A stretch of 64,000 nucleotides of DNA from Streptomyces durocortorensis (GCF_031760065.1 NZ_CP134500.1:2108001-2172000); one strand, 5' to 3'. Shown: positions 34,709 through 43,928, counted from the first letter of the stretch. Notes: generated from the sequence alone by a model not told the origin. Numbers and translations are program-made.

Positions 34709-35607
34709 GTACGGGCTACCTGTGTGAGCGCCGCGAGCACCCGCGCCACCGCCGGGCCGCTCTCCGCCCCGTGCCGGACCGCGGCCACCACATGGCGGCG
34801 CGGCTGGTCCGCCTCCAGCACCCGCATCACCACGCCCTCGCTCCGCTCCCGGGCGGCCATCCGGGGGACCAGCGCGATCCCCATGCCCGCCTCGACGAGG
34901 GCGAGGATGGCGGTCCATCCGGCGGCGCTGTGGGCCTGCTCGGGGACGAAGCCCGCGGCTTCACAGGCGGCGGTGGTGATCTCCGACCAGGGCCCCGAGC
35001 CGCCGAAGATCCAGCGGTCGGCGGCCAGGTCCGCCAGGCGCAGCGCGGGCGCGTCGGCCAGCGGGTGACCGGCCGGGAGCGCCACGTCCAGCGGGTCGGC
35101 GAGCAGCGGGAAGAGGGAGAAGCGGGGGTCGCGGGCGGTCGGCGCGTGCGCGGCCAGCGACAGGGCCAGATCCACCTCGCCCGCGGTGAGCAGCTCGTAC
35201 GCCTGGGCGGCCTCGGCCTCCCGTACGCGTACGTCGGGTCCCGGGCGCTCCTCGGCGCGCAGCAGCCGGACGGCGGGTACGACGAGGGCGGGCACCGCGG
35301 TGGAGAACGCGCCGACCCTGACCTCACCGGCCTCGCCGCGCAGATAGCCGGTCAGTTCGGCCTCGGCCCGCTCCAGCTGGGCGAAGACCGCCTCCGCGTG
35401 ACGCAGGACGAGGTGGGCGGCGTCGGTGAGGCGGACGCGGCGGCCCTGGGGCTCCAGCAGCTCCACGCCGAGCTGCCTGGCCAGGTTGGTGAGCTGCTGG
35501 GAGACGGCGGAGGGGGTCATCAGGAGCGCCTCGGCAGTCGCCGTCACCGTGCCGCGGTCGCGCAGGGTGCGCAGGATGCGGAGCTTCTTGACGTCCCACT
35601 CGGTCAT
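34699..35607 (-). CDS. LysR-family transcriptional regulator
   Basis: This 302-residue regulator has an N-terminal winged helix-turn-helix (LRILRTLRDRGTVTATAEALLMTPSAVSQQLTNLARQLGVELLEPQGRRVRLTDAA). A periplasmic-binding-like effector domain follows from about residue 90 (GEVRVGAFSTAVPALVVPAV, then GEVDLALSL). Start is ATG 35607. It is transcribed towards alc with only 64 bases between them, so the two may be cotranscribed. Control of purine or allantoate use is plausible but unproven. LysR genes usually sit divergent from their target, so this order is less typical. Confidence 0.9.
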   Translation of the reverse strand: MTEWDVKKLRILRTLRDRGTVTATAEALLMTPSAVSQQLTNLARQLGVELLEPQGRRVRLTDAAHLVLRHAEAVFAQLERAEAELTGYLRGEAGEVRVGAFSTAVPALVVPAVRLLRAEERPGPDVRVREAEAAQAYELLTAGEVDLALSLAAHAPTARDPRFSLFPLLADPLDVALPAGHPLADAPALRLADLAADRWIFGGSGPWSEITTAACEAAGFVPEQAHSAAGWTAILALVEAGMGIALVPRMAARERSEGVVMRVLEADQPRRHVVAAVRHGAESGPAVARVLAALTQVARTFS

Positions 35608-35699
35608 GGGCGCAACCTACCGGCCCCGCCCGGAGCCGGACGCACGGATGCGCCGCGCGGTAGCTCCTACCGGCGGCGCACCCGTCGTACGTGTGCGGG

Positions 35700-35930
35700 T
35701 CAGACCTGCTTCTTGGACTTGTCCAGGACCATGACCAGGCCCGTGATCACCAGGAACAGGGCGATGGGCGCGACGACGTAGAGACCGATGGTCTCCATCG
35801 CGCTGAGGCCCGGACCCGGATCGTCACCGTCGTCGGGCGTGAGCGCGAGTGCCGGGGCCGACATGAGCAGCATCATCAGCGTCGTCCCGGCCGCAACGAC
35901 GCCGGCGCGCATAGCGTTCTTCTTGTCCAC
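35700..35930 (-). CDS. small secreted or membrane protein, 76 aa
   Basis: This short protein has an N-terminal signal-like helix (MRAGVVAAGTTLMMLLMSAPALA), an acidic spacer TPDDGDDPGPG, one strong membrane helix (IGLYVVAPIALFLVITGLVMVL) and the basic tail DKSKKQV. Topology is probably outside-in with a cytoplasmic C-terminus. GTG 35930 or ATG 35912 could be the start. It lies 20 bases beyond the end of malQ on the same strand and may be cotranscribed with it. No family is recognised. Confidence 0.65.
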   Translation of the reverse strand: MDKKNAMRAGVVAAGTTLMMLLMSAPALALTPDDGDDPGPGLSAMETIGLYVVAPIALFLVITGLVMVLDKSKKQV

Positions 35931-35950
35931 GGTGCCAACGTAGCGAACGC

Positions 35951-38203
35951 CTAGGCGGGGCGCTCGCCCGGGGGTGCCGTACGGGGCTTCCGGGGCCCGA
36001 GGACTGCCATCAGGGCGTGCAGGCGGGGCGAGGCGGTGATCTCCTCCAGGGTGACGGGGTGGCCCTCCGGGTCGGCGATCGGGAGGCGCCAGTTGGGGTA
36101 CTGGTCCCAGGTGCCGGGGAGATTCTGCGGGCGGCGGTCGCCGACGGTGTCGGGGAGCCAGACGCCGGTCAGCCGGGCGGGGGTGCGCAGCAGGAAGCGG
36201 TGGACGGCGCGGACGGCGGCCTCCTCGTCGCCGTCGCCCTCGGGGAGCATCCGCAGCCGGGCGAGGAGGGCCAGCCACTCGGCGGTGTCGGTGGCGTCCT
36301 CGGTCAGCTCCTCCTCCAGAGGGCGGGTGAGCAGGCCGAGGCGGTGGCGCAGGGTCATGTGATCGCCGGTCAGCCGGGCGGCGGTGGAGGGCAGATCATG
36401 GGTGGTGGCGGTGGCGAGGCAGTCCCGGCGCCACTTCTCCGGGGCGAGCGGGCGGCCGTCGCCGTCCCAGTCGCGCTCGAACCAGAGCACGGAGGTGCCG
36501 AGCACCCCGCGCCGGGCAAGCGCCTCACGGACGCCGGGCGCGACGGTGCCGAGGTCCTCGCCGACGACGACGGCACCGGCCCGGTGGGCCTCCAGGACGA
36601 GCACGGCGAGCATCGCCTCGGCGTCGTACGCGACATACGTGCCGTCGGTGGGCGGGCGGCCCTCGGGCACCCACCAGAGCCGGAACAGGCCCATGACGTG
36701 GTCGATGCGCAGAGCCCCGGCGTGGGCCAGCAGCCCGCGCAGCAGGCCCCGGTAGGCGGCGTAGCCGGTGGCGGCGAGGGTGTCGGGGCGCCAGGGCGGC
36801 AGGCCCCAGTCCTGGCCGCGCGCGTTGAAGGCGTCCGGGGGCGCGCCGACGGACATGCCGTGGGCGAAGGCCTCCTGCTGGGCCCAGGTGTCGGCCCCGG
36901 TCGGGTGCACGCCGACGGCGAGGTCGTGGACGATCCCGACGCCCATTCCGGCGTCCTCGGCGGCCCGTTGGGCGGCGGCGAGCTGGGTGGCGGTGAGCCA
37001 GGCGAGGCGGCAGTGGAAGTCGACCCGGTCCAGCAGCTCGGAGCGGGCACGGGCGGTGCCCGGGGAGCGGGGGTCGCGCAGGGCGGCGGGCCAGCCGTGC
37101 CAGTCGGGCCCGTGCACCTCGGCGAGCGCGCACCACAGGGCGTGGTCCTCCAGCGCCTGGCCCTGCTCGGCGAGGAAGTCGCAGTAGGCGGCGCGCCGGC
37201 CGGGGGTCAGCGGCACCTCGACGACGAGCTCCAGGGCCTGGCGCTTCAGCTCCCAGACGGCGTCCCGGTCGATGAGGGCGCCCTTGTTCAGCACGGCCTC
37301 GCTGAGCGCGGCGGCGTCCTGGCGGAGGTCGTCCAGGGTGGCCCGGTCGCGTACGTGCCCGTACTCCGGGATGGACTCGACGTGCAGGTGCACCGGGTCG
37401 GGGAAGCGGCGCGAGGAGGGGCGGTAGGGCGACGGGTCGGTGGGCCGCCCCGGAACGGCCGCGTGCAACGGGTTGACCTGGACGAACCCGCACCCGAGCG
37501 TGCGCCCGGCCCAGGCGGCGAGGTCGGCCAGGTCCCCGAGGTCGCCCATGCCCCAGGAGCGGGCGGACAGCAGGGAGTAGAGCTGCACCAGGAACCCGTG
37601 CGCGCGCCCGGCCGGCTGCGGCGCCCGGGCCGGAGCGACGACGAGGGTGGCGGTGGCCCGGCGGTGGTCCGGCGTACGGACGTGGAGGCGATGGACACCG
37701 TGAGGCGGCGCGACCCACCAGGCGGGGGCGGGCGGAGGCTCCACCCCACCCGTGCCGCCCGGCTCCGCGACGGCACGCTCGGCGCTCCGGGGCGCGGCGG
37801 TGAGCGCGGGCGCATCGGAGGGCGCGGGCCCGGCGGAAGGCGCGGGCGCACCCGGCCCCGCCCCCCGCACCCGCATGCTCAGCGGGGCCGGAGCACGGCC
37901 CGGGCGCCGCCCCCGGGGCGTCGACGACTCCGGCTCGACCGTGACGGTCGAGCCGGAGGGGAGACGGGTCAGGGCGGGCGGCAGGGGCTCGCCCGACCAG
38001 ACCACCACCGTCGGCGGCAGCAGGTGCGAGCGGGACTCCGCGGCGACGAGGCACTTCCGTACGTCCGCCGGGGTGCCGGCGTCCACGCCCAGCGCGGCGA
38101 GCACGGCGATGACCGTGTCGTCGGGGACGGACACCGTGACATCCGGCGACGGGGAGTAGGAGGTGGCGACACCGTGCAGTGCGGCGAGCCGGGACAAGCC
38201 CAT
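35951..38203 (-). CDS. malQ: 4-alpha-glucanotransferase (amylomaltase)
   Basis: This 750-residue GH77 enzyme transfers glucan segments between maltodextrins, in maltose and glycogen metabolism. An actinobacterial N-terminal extension of about 200 residues includes a low-complexity Ala/Pro stretch (about 95-165). The catalytic barrel then shows GFLVQLYSLLSARSWGMGDLGDL. LRIDHVMGLFRLWWVP holds the nucleophile Asp, VVVGEDLGTVAPGVRE the acid Glu and TTHDLPSTAARLTGDH the third carboxylate. ATG 38203 directly follows the TGA of the small repetitive ORF upstream, with AGGAG inside that ORF, so translation is coupled. Confidence 0.95.
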   Translation of the reverse strand: MGLSRLAALHGVATSYSPSPDVTVSVPDDTVIAVLAALGVDAGTPADVRKCLVAAESRSHLLPPTVVVWSGEPLPPALTRLPSGSTVTVEPESSTPRGRRPGRAPAPLSMRVRGAGPGAPAPSAGPAPSDAPALTAAPRSAERAVAEPGGTGGVEPPPAPAWWVAPPHGVHRLHVRTPDHRRATATLVVAPARAPQPAGRAHGFLVQLYSLLSARSWGMGDLGDLADLAAWAGRTLGCGFVQVNPLHAAVPGRPTDPSPYRPSSRRFPDPVHLHVESIPEYGHVRDRATLDDLRQDAAALSEAVLNKGALIDRDAVWELKRQALELVVEVPLTPGRRAAYCDFLAEQGQALEDHALWCALAEVHGPDWHGWPAALRDPRSPGTARARSELLDRVDFHCRLAWLTATQLAAAQRAAEDAGMGVGIVHDLAVGVHPTGADTWAQQEAFAHGMSVGAPPDAFNARGQDWGLPPWRPDTLAATGYAAYRGLLRGLLAHAGALRIDHVMGLFRLWWVPEGRPPTDGTYVAYDAEAMLAVLVLEAHRAGAVVVGEDLGTVAPGVREALARRGVLGTSVLWFERDWDGDGRPLAPEKWRRDCLATATTHDLPSTAARLTGDHMTLRHRLGLLTRPLEEELTEDATDTAEWLALLARLRMLPEGDGDEEAAVRAVHRFLLRTPARLTGVWLPDTVGDRRPQNLPGTWDQYPNWRLPIADPEGHPVTLEEITASPRLHALMAVLGPRKPRTAPPGERPA

Positions 38204-38515
38204 TCAGACTCCTGGGAACTCCAAGCCCCCTGCGGTGCCGGGTGCGGTCGGCTCGCTGGTCAGAGGGGCGACGGCGGCGAGCGGCGGCTCGCTCGTGAGC
38301 GGGGTGGCATCGGCGAGCGGCGGCTCGCTGGTCAGGGGTGCGGCGTCGGCGAACGTGGACCCGCCGAGCAGCAGGGAGACATCGGCGAGCGGCGGCCCGC
38401 TGATCAGGTGGGCGACATCGGTGAGCGGAGGTTCACTGGTCAGCGGCGCGGAAACGGCCTGGGCGGGCACCTGTTTGGAGAGGGCGGAGAGCAGAAGCTG
38501 CGCGGAAGCGGGCAT
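38204..38515 (-). CDS. small repetitive protein preceding malQ, 103 aa
   Basis: This reading frame has a strong AGGAGG ribosome site 6 bases before ATG 38515, and its TGA abuts the malQ ATG with no gap. After MPASAQLLLSALSKQVPAQA the protein is made of repeats around APLTSEPPLADA (12 residues, 36 bases), clearest at about residues 59-89. It is hydrophobic-acidic, lacks aromatic residues except one Phe in GSTFAD and one near the end, and has no domain. Alternatives are a real small protein or a leader that controls malQ translation. The ribosome site and exact coupling argue against chance. Confidence 0.6.
   Translation of the reverse strand: MPASAQLLLSALSKQVPAQAVSAPLTSEPPLTDVAHLISGPPLADVSLLLGGSTFADAAPLTSEPPLADATPLTSEPPLAAVAPLTSEPTAPGTAGGLEFPGV
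38239..38346. repeat. 36-bp tandem repeats inside the malQ leader ORF
   Basis: Copies beginning CGGCGAGCGGCGGCTCGCT occur at 38275 and 38311, with partial copies before and after, at an exact 36-base period. They encode the 12-residue protein repeat. Confidence 0.7.
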
Positions 38516-38823
38516 GGTGGCCTCCTGGCCATGGAGAACAGGACACAGCAGACCTACCCAGGCCTCGCGACCGCAGACGTGGACGTGATGCAGGCGTTAT
38601 GACAACGAGCCCAACGTGCTCTGGGTCACATCCGGTTCCCCCGTCCGGCAGGTATGGGCCGTTTTCGGCCACTCCCGGCAGCCACACCAGCCCCATCCGG
38701 CCCGAAGGTGTCATGATTCCCGGCAAATGCGACAGAGCGGCCGTGCGCATTGACACCCCCGCGCCCGGGTGGTGGGCTCGGACCCCGCTACGAGCAGTCG
38801 GTACGGACGAAGGAGAGCGCAGC
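38516..38823. other. 308-base divergent promoter region
   Basis: This lies between the malQ leader ORF and the GH84-like gene. Both strands have ribosome sites at its edges (AGGAGG near 38523-38528, reverse strand; AAGGAG at 38810). No gene or strong repeat was seen; promoters for both directions are expected here. Confidence 0.5.
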
Positions 38824-41817
38824 GTGCGGATCGGGCGCAGAAGGCAGGCGACGGCCGTGGCCGCCGCCGTGATCGGCGGACTCCTCGGCTCCGTCTCCGT
38901 GGCACCGGCCGCGACGGCCGCCCCCGTCGACCCCGCCATCCCCGTCACCGGGTCGGCCGAACGCTCCGACGGCGCGCAGCCGCCCTCGGTGTGGCCCCGG
39001 CCGCAGAGCATCAGGAGCACCGGACCCGCCGTGCCGCTGGGCGCCGAGGCCACCCTCGTCGCCGCACCGGACGCCGATCCGTACGCCGTGGAGCAGACGC
39101 GCTCGCTGCTGCGCGGGGCGGGCGTCCGGACCCTGCACGAAAGTCTGCCGGGGAGCGGGCCCGTGGTCCGGCTCGGCGGCACCGGCGCGGGCGAGGCGCT
39201 GCGGGCCCTGCGCGCGCCCGACCGGGCCGACCTGCCCTCGGGCGGCTACCGGATCGCCGTCGGCCGGGTGGCCGGGCGCGGCACGGTCGCGCTGGACGGG
39301 CTGGGAGGGGACGGCCTGTTCCACGCCGTCCAGACGCTGCGTCAGCTGGTCTCCGGCGGTTCGGTGGCGGGCGTCACCGTGCGGGACTGGCCGGGAACCG
39401 CCGTACGCGGGCTGTCGGAGGGGTTCTACGGGCAGCCGTGGACCCGCGAGGAGCGGCTCGCCCAGATCTCCTTCATGGGCCGCACCAAGCAGAACAGGTA
39501 CCTCTACGCGGCGGGCGACGACCCGTACCGGCTGGCGCGCTGGCGCGAGCCGTATCCGGCCGAACAGCGCGCCGACTTCCGGGCGCTGGCGGAGCGGGCG
39601 CGCGCCGAGCACGTCACGCTCGGCTGGGCGCTCTCCCCCGGCCAGGCGATGTGCATGGCATCCGACCAGGACGTCCGGGCGCTGACGAAGAAGATCGACG
39701 CCATGTGGGCGCTGGGCTTCCGGGTCTTCCAGCTCCAGTTCCAGGACGTCAGCTACAGCGAGTGGCACTGCGATCTGGACGCGGAGACCTTCGGCAGCGG
39801 TCCGAAGGCGGCGGCCCGTGCGCAGGCCCGGGTGGCGGGCGCGGTCGCCCGGCATCTGGCGGAACGGCACCCGGACGCGGCCCCGCTGTCCGTGCTGCCG
39901 ACGGAGTTCTACCAGGACGGGGCCACCGACTACCGCACCGCGCTCGCCGCCGAACTGGACGACCGGGTGCAGGTGGCCTGGACCGGGGTCGGGGTGGTGC
40001 CGAAGACCATCACCGGGGGCGAACTGGCCGGGGCCCGCGCCGCGTTCCGCCATCCGCTGGTGACGATGGACAACTACCCCGTCAACGACTACGCCCAGGA
40101 CCGCATCTTCCTCGGCCCGTACACCGGCCGGGACCCGGCGGTGGCGAGCGGTTCGGCGGCGCTGCTGGCCAATGCGATGGAGCAGCCGTCCGCCTCCCGC
40201 ATCCCGCTGTTCACGGCCGCCGACTTCGCCTGGAACCCGAAGGGATACCGCCCGGACGAGTCCTGGCGGGCGGCGATCGACGATCTGGCGGGCGGGGACG
40301 CGGGGGCCCGGGACGCGCTGCGGGCGCTCGCGGGGAACAGCGCGGCCTCGGTGCTCGGAGCGCAGGAGTCCGCCTACCTCCAGCCCTTGTTCGACGGCTT
40401 CTGGAAGACCCGCGCGGCCGAGGCCCCCGCCCGCGGCCGGGCGGCCCGCGACCTGCGGGCGGCCTTCTCCGTGATGCGGCAGGCCCCCGAGCGGCTGAAG
40501 ACCCCCGCCGATGGCCGGCTGACCGACGAGGTGCGCCCGTGGACCGAGCAGCTGGCCCGCTACGGCCGGGCCGGTGAGCTGGCCGTGGACCTGCTCCAGG
40601 CCCAGGCGGCCGGGGACGGTGCGGCGGCCTGGCGGGCCCAGCTGGCCCTGGAGCCGCTGCGCGAGGAGATCACGGCGAGCGGGGCGAGCGTCGGCAAGGG
40701 CGTCCTGGACCCGTTCCTGGACAAGGTGGCGAAGGCGTCCGCCGGGTGGAACGGCACCGACCGCGCACCGGGCCGGGTCTCGAAGGACGCGCACAGCTAT
40801 ACGGTCCGGCTGAACGGGGTCCGCCCGGTGGATGCCGTCACGGCGCTGGCCGAGCCCGGGTCCACCGGCACCGGCGCGGTCGTCGAGGCCCATGTGCCCG
40901 GTGAGGGCTGGCGGGCGCTGGGGCAGCTCTCGCCGAGCGGCTGGACCCAGACCGCGGCGAAGGGGCTGCGCGCCGACGCCGTACGGGTGACCGTGCCGGA
41001 GGCCGCCCGGAATGCCCCGCCCTCGTATCTGAACCCGCCCCTGCATCCCTCTCCCGCGGTGGTGGCGGGGGCCCCGCAGGTGCGCGCCCTGGTGCCGTGG
41101 TTCGGGGACGAGCCCGCCGCCACGCTCGACCTGGCGCGCCGCGAGACGGACGCCGAGATCGGCGGCGAACCCCAGCGGGTCGCGGCGCGGCTGGCCGGGC
41201 AGCGACCGGCCGAGGTGAAGGGCAGGCTCACCGCGAAGGCCCCCGAGGGCATCGAGGTGCGGGTCCCGAAGGAGACGACCGTGCCGCGCGGGTCACGTAC
41301 GGAGGTACCCGTGGACATCACCGTCCCGGCGGACACCCCGGCGGGCGAGTACGAGGTGCCGCTGGCCTTCGGCGGCCAGGAGTCCACGCTGACCGTGCGG
41401 GCCTTCCCCCGTACCGGCGGCCCGGATCTGGCACGTACGGCGAAGGCGTCCTCGTCGGGCGACGAGACCCCGGACTTCCCGGCGTCGGCGGCCTCCGACG
41501 GCGATCCGGAGACCCGGTGGTCCTCACCGGTGGAGGACGGGGCCTGGTGGCAGGCGGAGCTGGAGCGGCCGGTACGCCTGGGTCAGGTCGTGCTGAACTG
41601 GCAGGACGCGTACGCCTCCCGCTACCGCATACAGGTCTCCGCCGACGGCCGCACCTGGCGCAGCGCCGCGACCGTCCGGGAGGGCCGGGGCGGGCGCGAG
41701 TCGGTGCGGATGGACGCGAAGGACACCCGGTTCGTCCGGGTGCAGGGCGAGGGCCGGGCGACCCAGTACGGCTACTCGCTCTGGTCGGTGGAGGCGTACG
41801 CGGTGGCGGACGACTGA
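38824..41817 (+). CDS. secreted GH84-like beta-N-acetylglucosaminidase-domain protein
   Basis: This 997-residue exported protein has a signal peptide (residues 1-33, ending AATAA). It has the N-terminal domain of hyaluronidase-type GH84 enzymes (PSVWPRPQSIR, PSGGYRIAVG), then a TIM barrel from VRGLSEGFYGQPWTREERLAQISFMG. A helical linker, an NEW3-like domain (PAGEYEVPLAF) and a C-terminal F5/8 discoidin-type module (TRWSSPVEDGAWWQAELERP) follow. In the active-site strand the paired Asp-Asp of GH84 reads Gln307-Asp308 (LQFQDVSYSEW). Activity is therefore doubtful. GTG 38824 follows AAGGAG by 8 bases. Confidence 0.88.
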   Translation: MRIGRRRQATAVAAAVIGGLLGSVSVAPAATAAPVDPAIPVTGSAERSDGAQPPSVWPRPQSIRSTGPAVPLGAEATLVAAPDADPYAVEQTRSLLRGAGVRTLHESLPGSGPVVRLGGTGAGEALRALRAPDRADLPSGGYRIAVGRVAGRGTVALDGLGGDGLFHAVQTLRQLVSGGSVAGVTVRDWPGTAVRGLSEGFYGQPWTREERLAQISFMGRTKQNRYLYAAGDDPYRLARWREPYPAEQRADFRALAERARAEHVTLGWALSPGQAMCMASDQDVRALTKKIDAMWALGFRVFQLQFQDVSYSEWHCDLDAETFGSGPKAAARAQARVAGAVARHLAERHPDAAPLSVLPTEFYQDGATDYRTALAAELDDRVQVAWTGVGVVPKTITGGELAGARAAFRHPLVTMDNYPVNDYAQDRIFLGPYTGRDPAVASGSAALLANAMEQPSASRIPLFTAADFAWNPKGYRPDESWRAAIDDLAGGDAGARDALRALAGNSAASVLGAQESAYLQPLFDGFWKTRAAEAPARGRAARDLRAAFSVMRQAPERLKTPADGRLTDEVRPWTEQLARYGRAGELAVDLLQAQAAGDGAAAWRAQLALEPLREEITASGASVGKGVLDPFLDKVAKASAGWNGTDRAPGRVSKDAHSYTVRLNGVRPVDAVTALAEPGSTGTGAVVEAHVPGEGWRALGQLSPSGWTQTAAKGLRADAVRVTVPEAARNAPPSYLNPPLHPSPAVVAGAPQVRALVPWFGDEPAATLDLARRETDAEIGGEPQRVAARLAGQRPAEVKGRLTAKAPEGIEVRVPKETTVPRGSRTEVPVDITVPADTPAGEYEVPLAFGGQESTLTVRAFPRTGGPDLARTAKASSSGDETPDFPASAASDGDPETRWSSPVEDGAWWQAELERPVRLGQVVLNWQDAYASRYRIQVSADGRTWRSAATVREGRGGRESVRMDAKDTRFVRVQGEGRATQYGYSLWSVEAYAVADD

Positions 41818-41886
41818 TACGTACGGCGGGCCGGGGGGGACTACCGCCCCGCACAGGCGGGCCCGGGGACGGCGAAGGCCCGGGTC

Positions 41887-42423
41887 TCAGGCAGAGACGC
41901 CGTCGATCCGGGCCATCACGTCGTCCGCGCCGAAGGGTTGCAGATACGGCAGCCAGCGCGGGTCTCGGTGCCCCGTCCCGATGATCCGCCAGGCCAGGCC
42001 GGTCGGCGGCGCGGGCTGATGGCGCAGCCGCCAGCCCAGCTCGGGCAGATGGCGGTCGGCCTTGACGTGGTTGCAGCGGCGGCAGGCCGCCACCACGTTG
42101 TCCCAGGCGTGCTGTCCACCGCGGCTGCGCGGGATGACGTGGTCGACGCTGGTCGCGGCGGCCCCGCAGTACATGCAGCGGCCCCCGTCCCGGGCGAACA
42201 GGGCCCGGCGCGTCAGGGGGACGGGCCCCCGGTAGGGGACCCGGACGAAGCGCTTGAGCCGGACCACGCTGGGCGCGGGCACGGCACGGGTGGCACTGTG
42301 CAGGAAGGCGCCGGACTCCTCCAGGCAGATGGCCTTGTTTTCGAGGACGAGGACGAGCGCGCGGCGGAGCGGTACGACGCCGAGCGGCTCGTACGACGCG
42401 TTGAGAACCAGGACGTGCGGCAC
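41887..42423 (-). CDS. HNH endonuclease-domain protein
   Basis: This 178-residue protein is found in most Streptomyces. An N-terminal part HVLVLNASYEPLGVVPLRRALVLVLENKA precedes an HNH domain. In that domain GGRCMYCG and ACRRCNH are the two zinc CxxC pairs, SVDHVIPRSRGGQHAWDNVVAAC is the beta-hairpin with catalytic His, and NHVKADR is the closing helix. All metal-binding residues are present. Its cellular role is unknown; the lack of a phage context argues against a packaging function. GTG 42423 lies 8 bases after AAGGAGG. Confidence 0.9.
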   Translation of the reverse strand: MPHVLVLNASYEPLGVVPLRRALVLVLENKAICLEESGAFLHSATRAVPAPSVVRLKRFVRVPYRGPVPLTRRALFARDGGRCMYCGAAATSVDHVIPRSRGGQHAWDNVVAACRRCNHVKADRHLPELGWRLRHQPAPPTGLAWRIIGTGHRDPRWLPYLQPFGADDVMARIDGVSA

Positions 42424-42760
42424 GGTGGATGCCTCCTTGTACGCCGGCGGCGCGTGGCTCGCGCCGGGACGATCCGATCTCAGTCTCTCCTCATGCCTGG
42501 TCAAAGCGCCACCACGTACGGGTAACGGGCCGGGAGGATTTTCCTCACCCCGGGCGCCGCGTGCCGTTTCCGGGCACCGAGCGGGTGTCTTACCAGGGCG
42601 GCCGTCCGCGCTGTGCGATCGGCCACAGCCCAGGTATCCCCAATGAGACCTGTCTCTCCTCCCGCGACTGCAACGATCCACTCCCCCGGCTTCGTTAGTG
42701 TTATTGGTCAACCATCGTCAGCTCTGCCGGTCCGTCTTCGTCCTCCTGGAGGTCCCTGCC
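42424..42760. other. 337-base divergent promoter region
   Basis: This lies between the HNH gene and the MscS gene. It contains a small dyad GAGAC-CT-GTCTC at 42645-42656 and an AT-richer patch near 42690-42715 that may hold the MscS promoter. No gene is visible, although the MscS frame is open from 42698. Confidence 0.45.
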
Positions 42761-43825
42761 GTGTTCCTGTCCGCCCTCCTGGCCGCAGCCCCGTCGCCCG
42801 GGCCGGCCGACTCGCTGGGTGAAGCCGCCGAGCAGGCCGGGAACGCCGCGGGCTGGGTCGAGGAGAACTGGTCCACCTGGCTGAGCACCGGACTGCGGAT
42901 CCTGCTGATCGTGGCTGTCGCGATCACGCTGCGCTATCTGATCCGACGTGCCCTGATCAACCTCATCGACCGGATGAACCGCAGCGCCCAGACGGTGCAG
43001 GGAACGGCGCTGGGCGGGCTGCTGGTGAACGCGGAGCGCAGACGCCAGCGCTCGGAGGCGATCGGCTCGGTGCTGCGCTCGGTGGCCTCGTTCCTGATCA
43101 TGGGCACGGCCGCCCTGATGGTCCTGGGCGCCTTCAAGATCAACCTGGCACCGCTCCTGGCCTCGGCCGGCGTCGCCGGTGTGGCGCTCGGTTTCGGCGC
43201 CCGCAACCTGGTCACCGACTTCCTCTCGGGCGTCTTCATGATCCTGGAGGACCAGTACGGGGTCGGGGACTCCATCGACGCGGGGGTGGCCTCCGGTGAG
43301 GTCATCGAGGTGGGCCTGAGGGTCACCAAGCTGCGCGGCGAGAACGGCGCGATCTGGTACGTCCGCAATGGCGAGGTGAAGCGGATCGGCAACCTCAGTC
43401 AGGGCTGGTCCACCGCGGGGGTCGATGTCACCGTGCGCCCGACGGAGAATCTGGAGCGCGTGCGCGAGGCGATCACCGCCGCCGCGGACTCCCTGACGAA
43501 GGAAGAGCCCTGGTCGGAGCAGCTGTGGGGCCCGGTGGAGGTGCTGGGCCTGGACGAGGTCCTGCTGGACTCCATGACGGTCCGGGTCTCCGCGAAGACG
43601 ATGCCGGGCAAGTCCACGGGCGTGGAGCGCGAGCTGCGCTGGCGAATCAAGCGGGCGCTGGACGACGCGGGAATCTCGATGATCGGCACGGTCCCGGCCC
43701 AGGCGGACGGCGGGAGCTCTCCTGACCCGACCGCCGGGATGGCCGCCCCCTCGGCTTACGCGTCCGCCACCTCCCCGCAGTCCCTGGCGGCCACACCGAT
43801 ACCGCCGGCCACGCTGACCAAGTAG
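42761..43825 (+). CDS. mechanosensitive ion channel, MscS family
   Basis: This 354-residue small-conductance mechanosensitive channel relieves pressure during osmotic downshock. Helices are at about residues 45-64, 108-130 and 135-155. The pore-lining segment reads PLLASAGVAGVALGFGARNLVTDFLSGVFM, with the Gly/Ala packing typical of MscS TM3. The cytoplasmic beta-domain follows with EDQYGVGDSIDAG and EVIEVGLRVTKLRGENGAIWYVRNGEV. A Pro/Ser/Ala-rich tail of 45 residues is probably disordered. GTG 42761 has GGAGG 8 bases upstream. It is monocistronic, with a very strong terminator. Confidence 0.92.
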   Translation: MFLSALLAAAPSPGPADSLGEAAEQAGNAAGWVEENWSTWLSTGLRILLIVAVAITLRYLIRRALINLIDRMNRSAQTVQGTALGGLLVNAERRRQRSEAIGSVLRSVASFLIMGTAALMVLGAFKINLAPLLASAGVAGVALGFGARNLVTDFLSGVFMILEDQYGVGDSIDAGVASGEVIEVGLRVTKLRGENGAIWYVRNGEVKRIGNLSQGWSTAGVDVTVRPTENLERVREAITAAADSLTKEEPWSEQLWGPVEVLGLDEVLLDSMTVRVSAKTMPGKSTGVERELRWRIKRALDDAGISMIGTVPAQADGGSSPDPTAGMAAPSAYASATSPQSLAATPIPPATLTK

Positions 43826-43838
43826 GCCGTTCGCCCGA

Positions 43839-43883
43839 CGCCCCCGGCCGACGCCCTGGACCCCAGGGCGTCGGCCGGGGGCG
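43839..43883 (+). terminator. 21-bp perfect hairpin after the MscS gene
   Basis: Arms 43839-43859 and 43863-43883 are perfectly complementary with a 3-base loop. The stem is almost entirely G-C and is the strongest terminator in the window. Confidence 0.92.
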
Positions 43884-43928
43884 TTCGCGTGCGAGGCAAC
43901 ACTTTCGCAGCCGGACGGGCGGTCCCCA

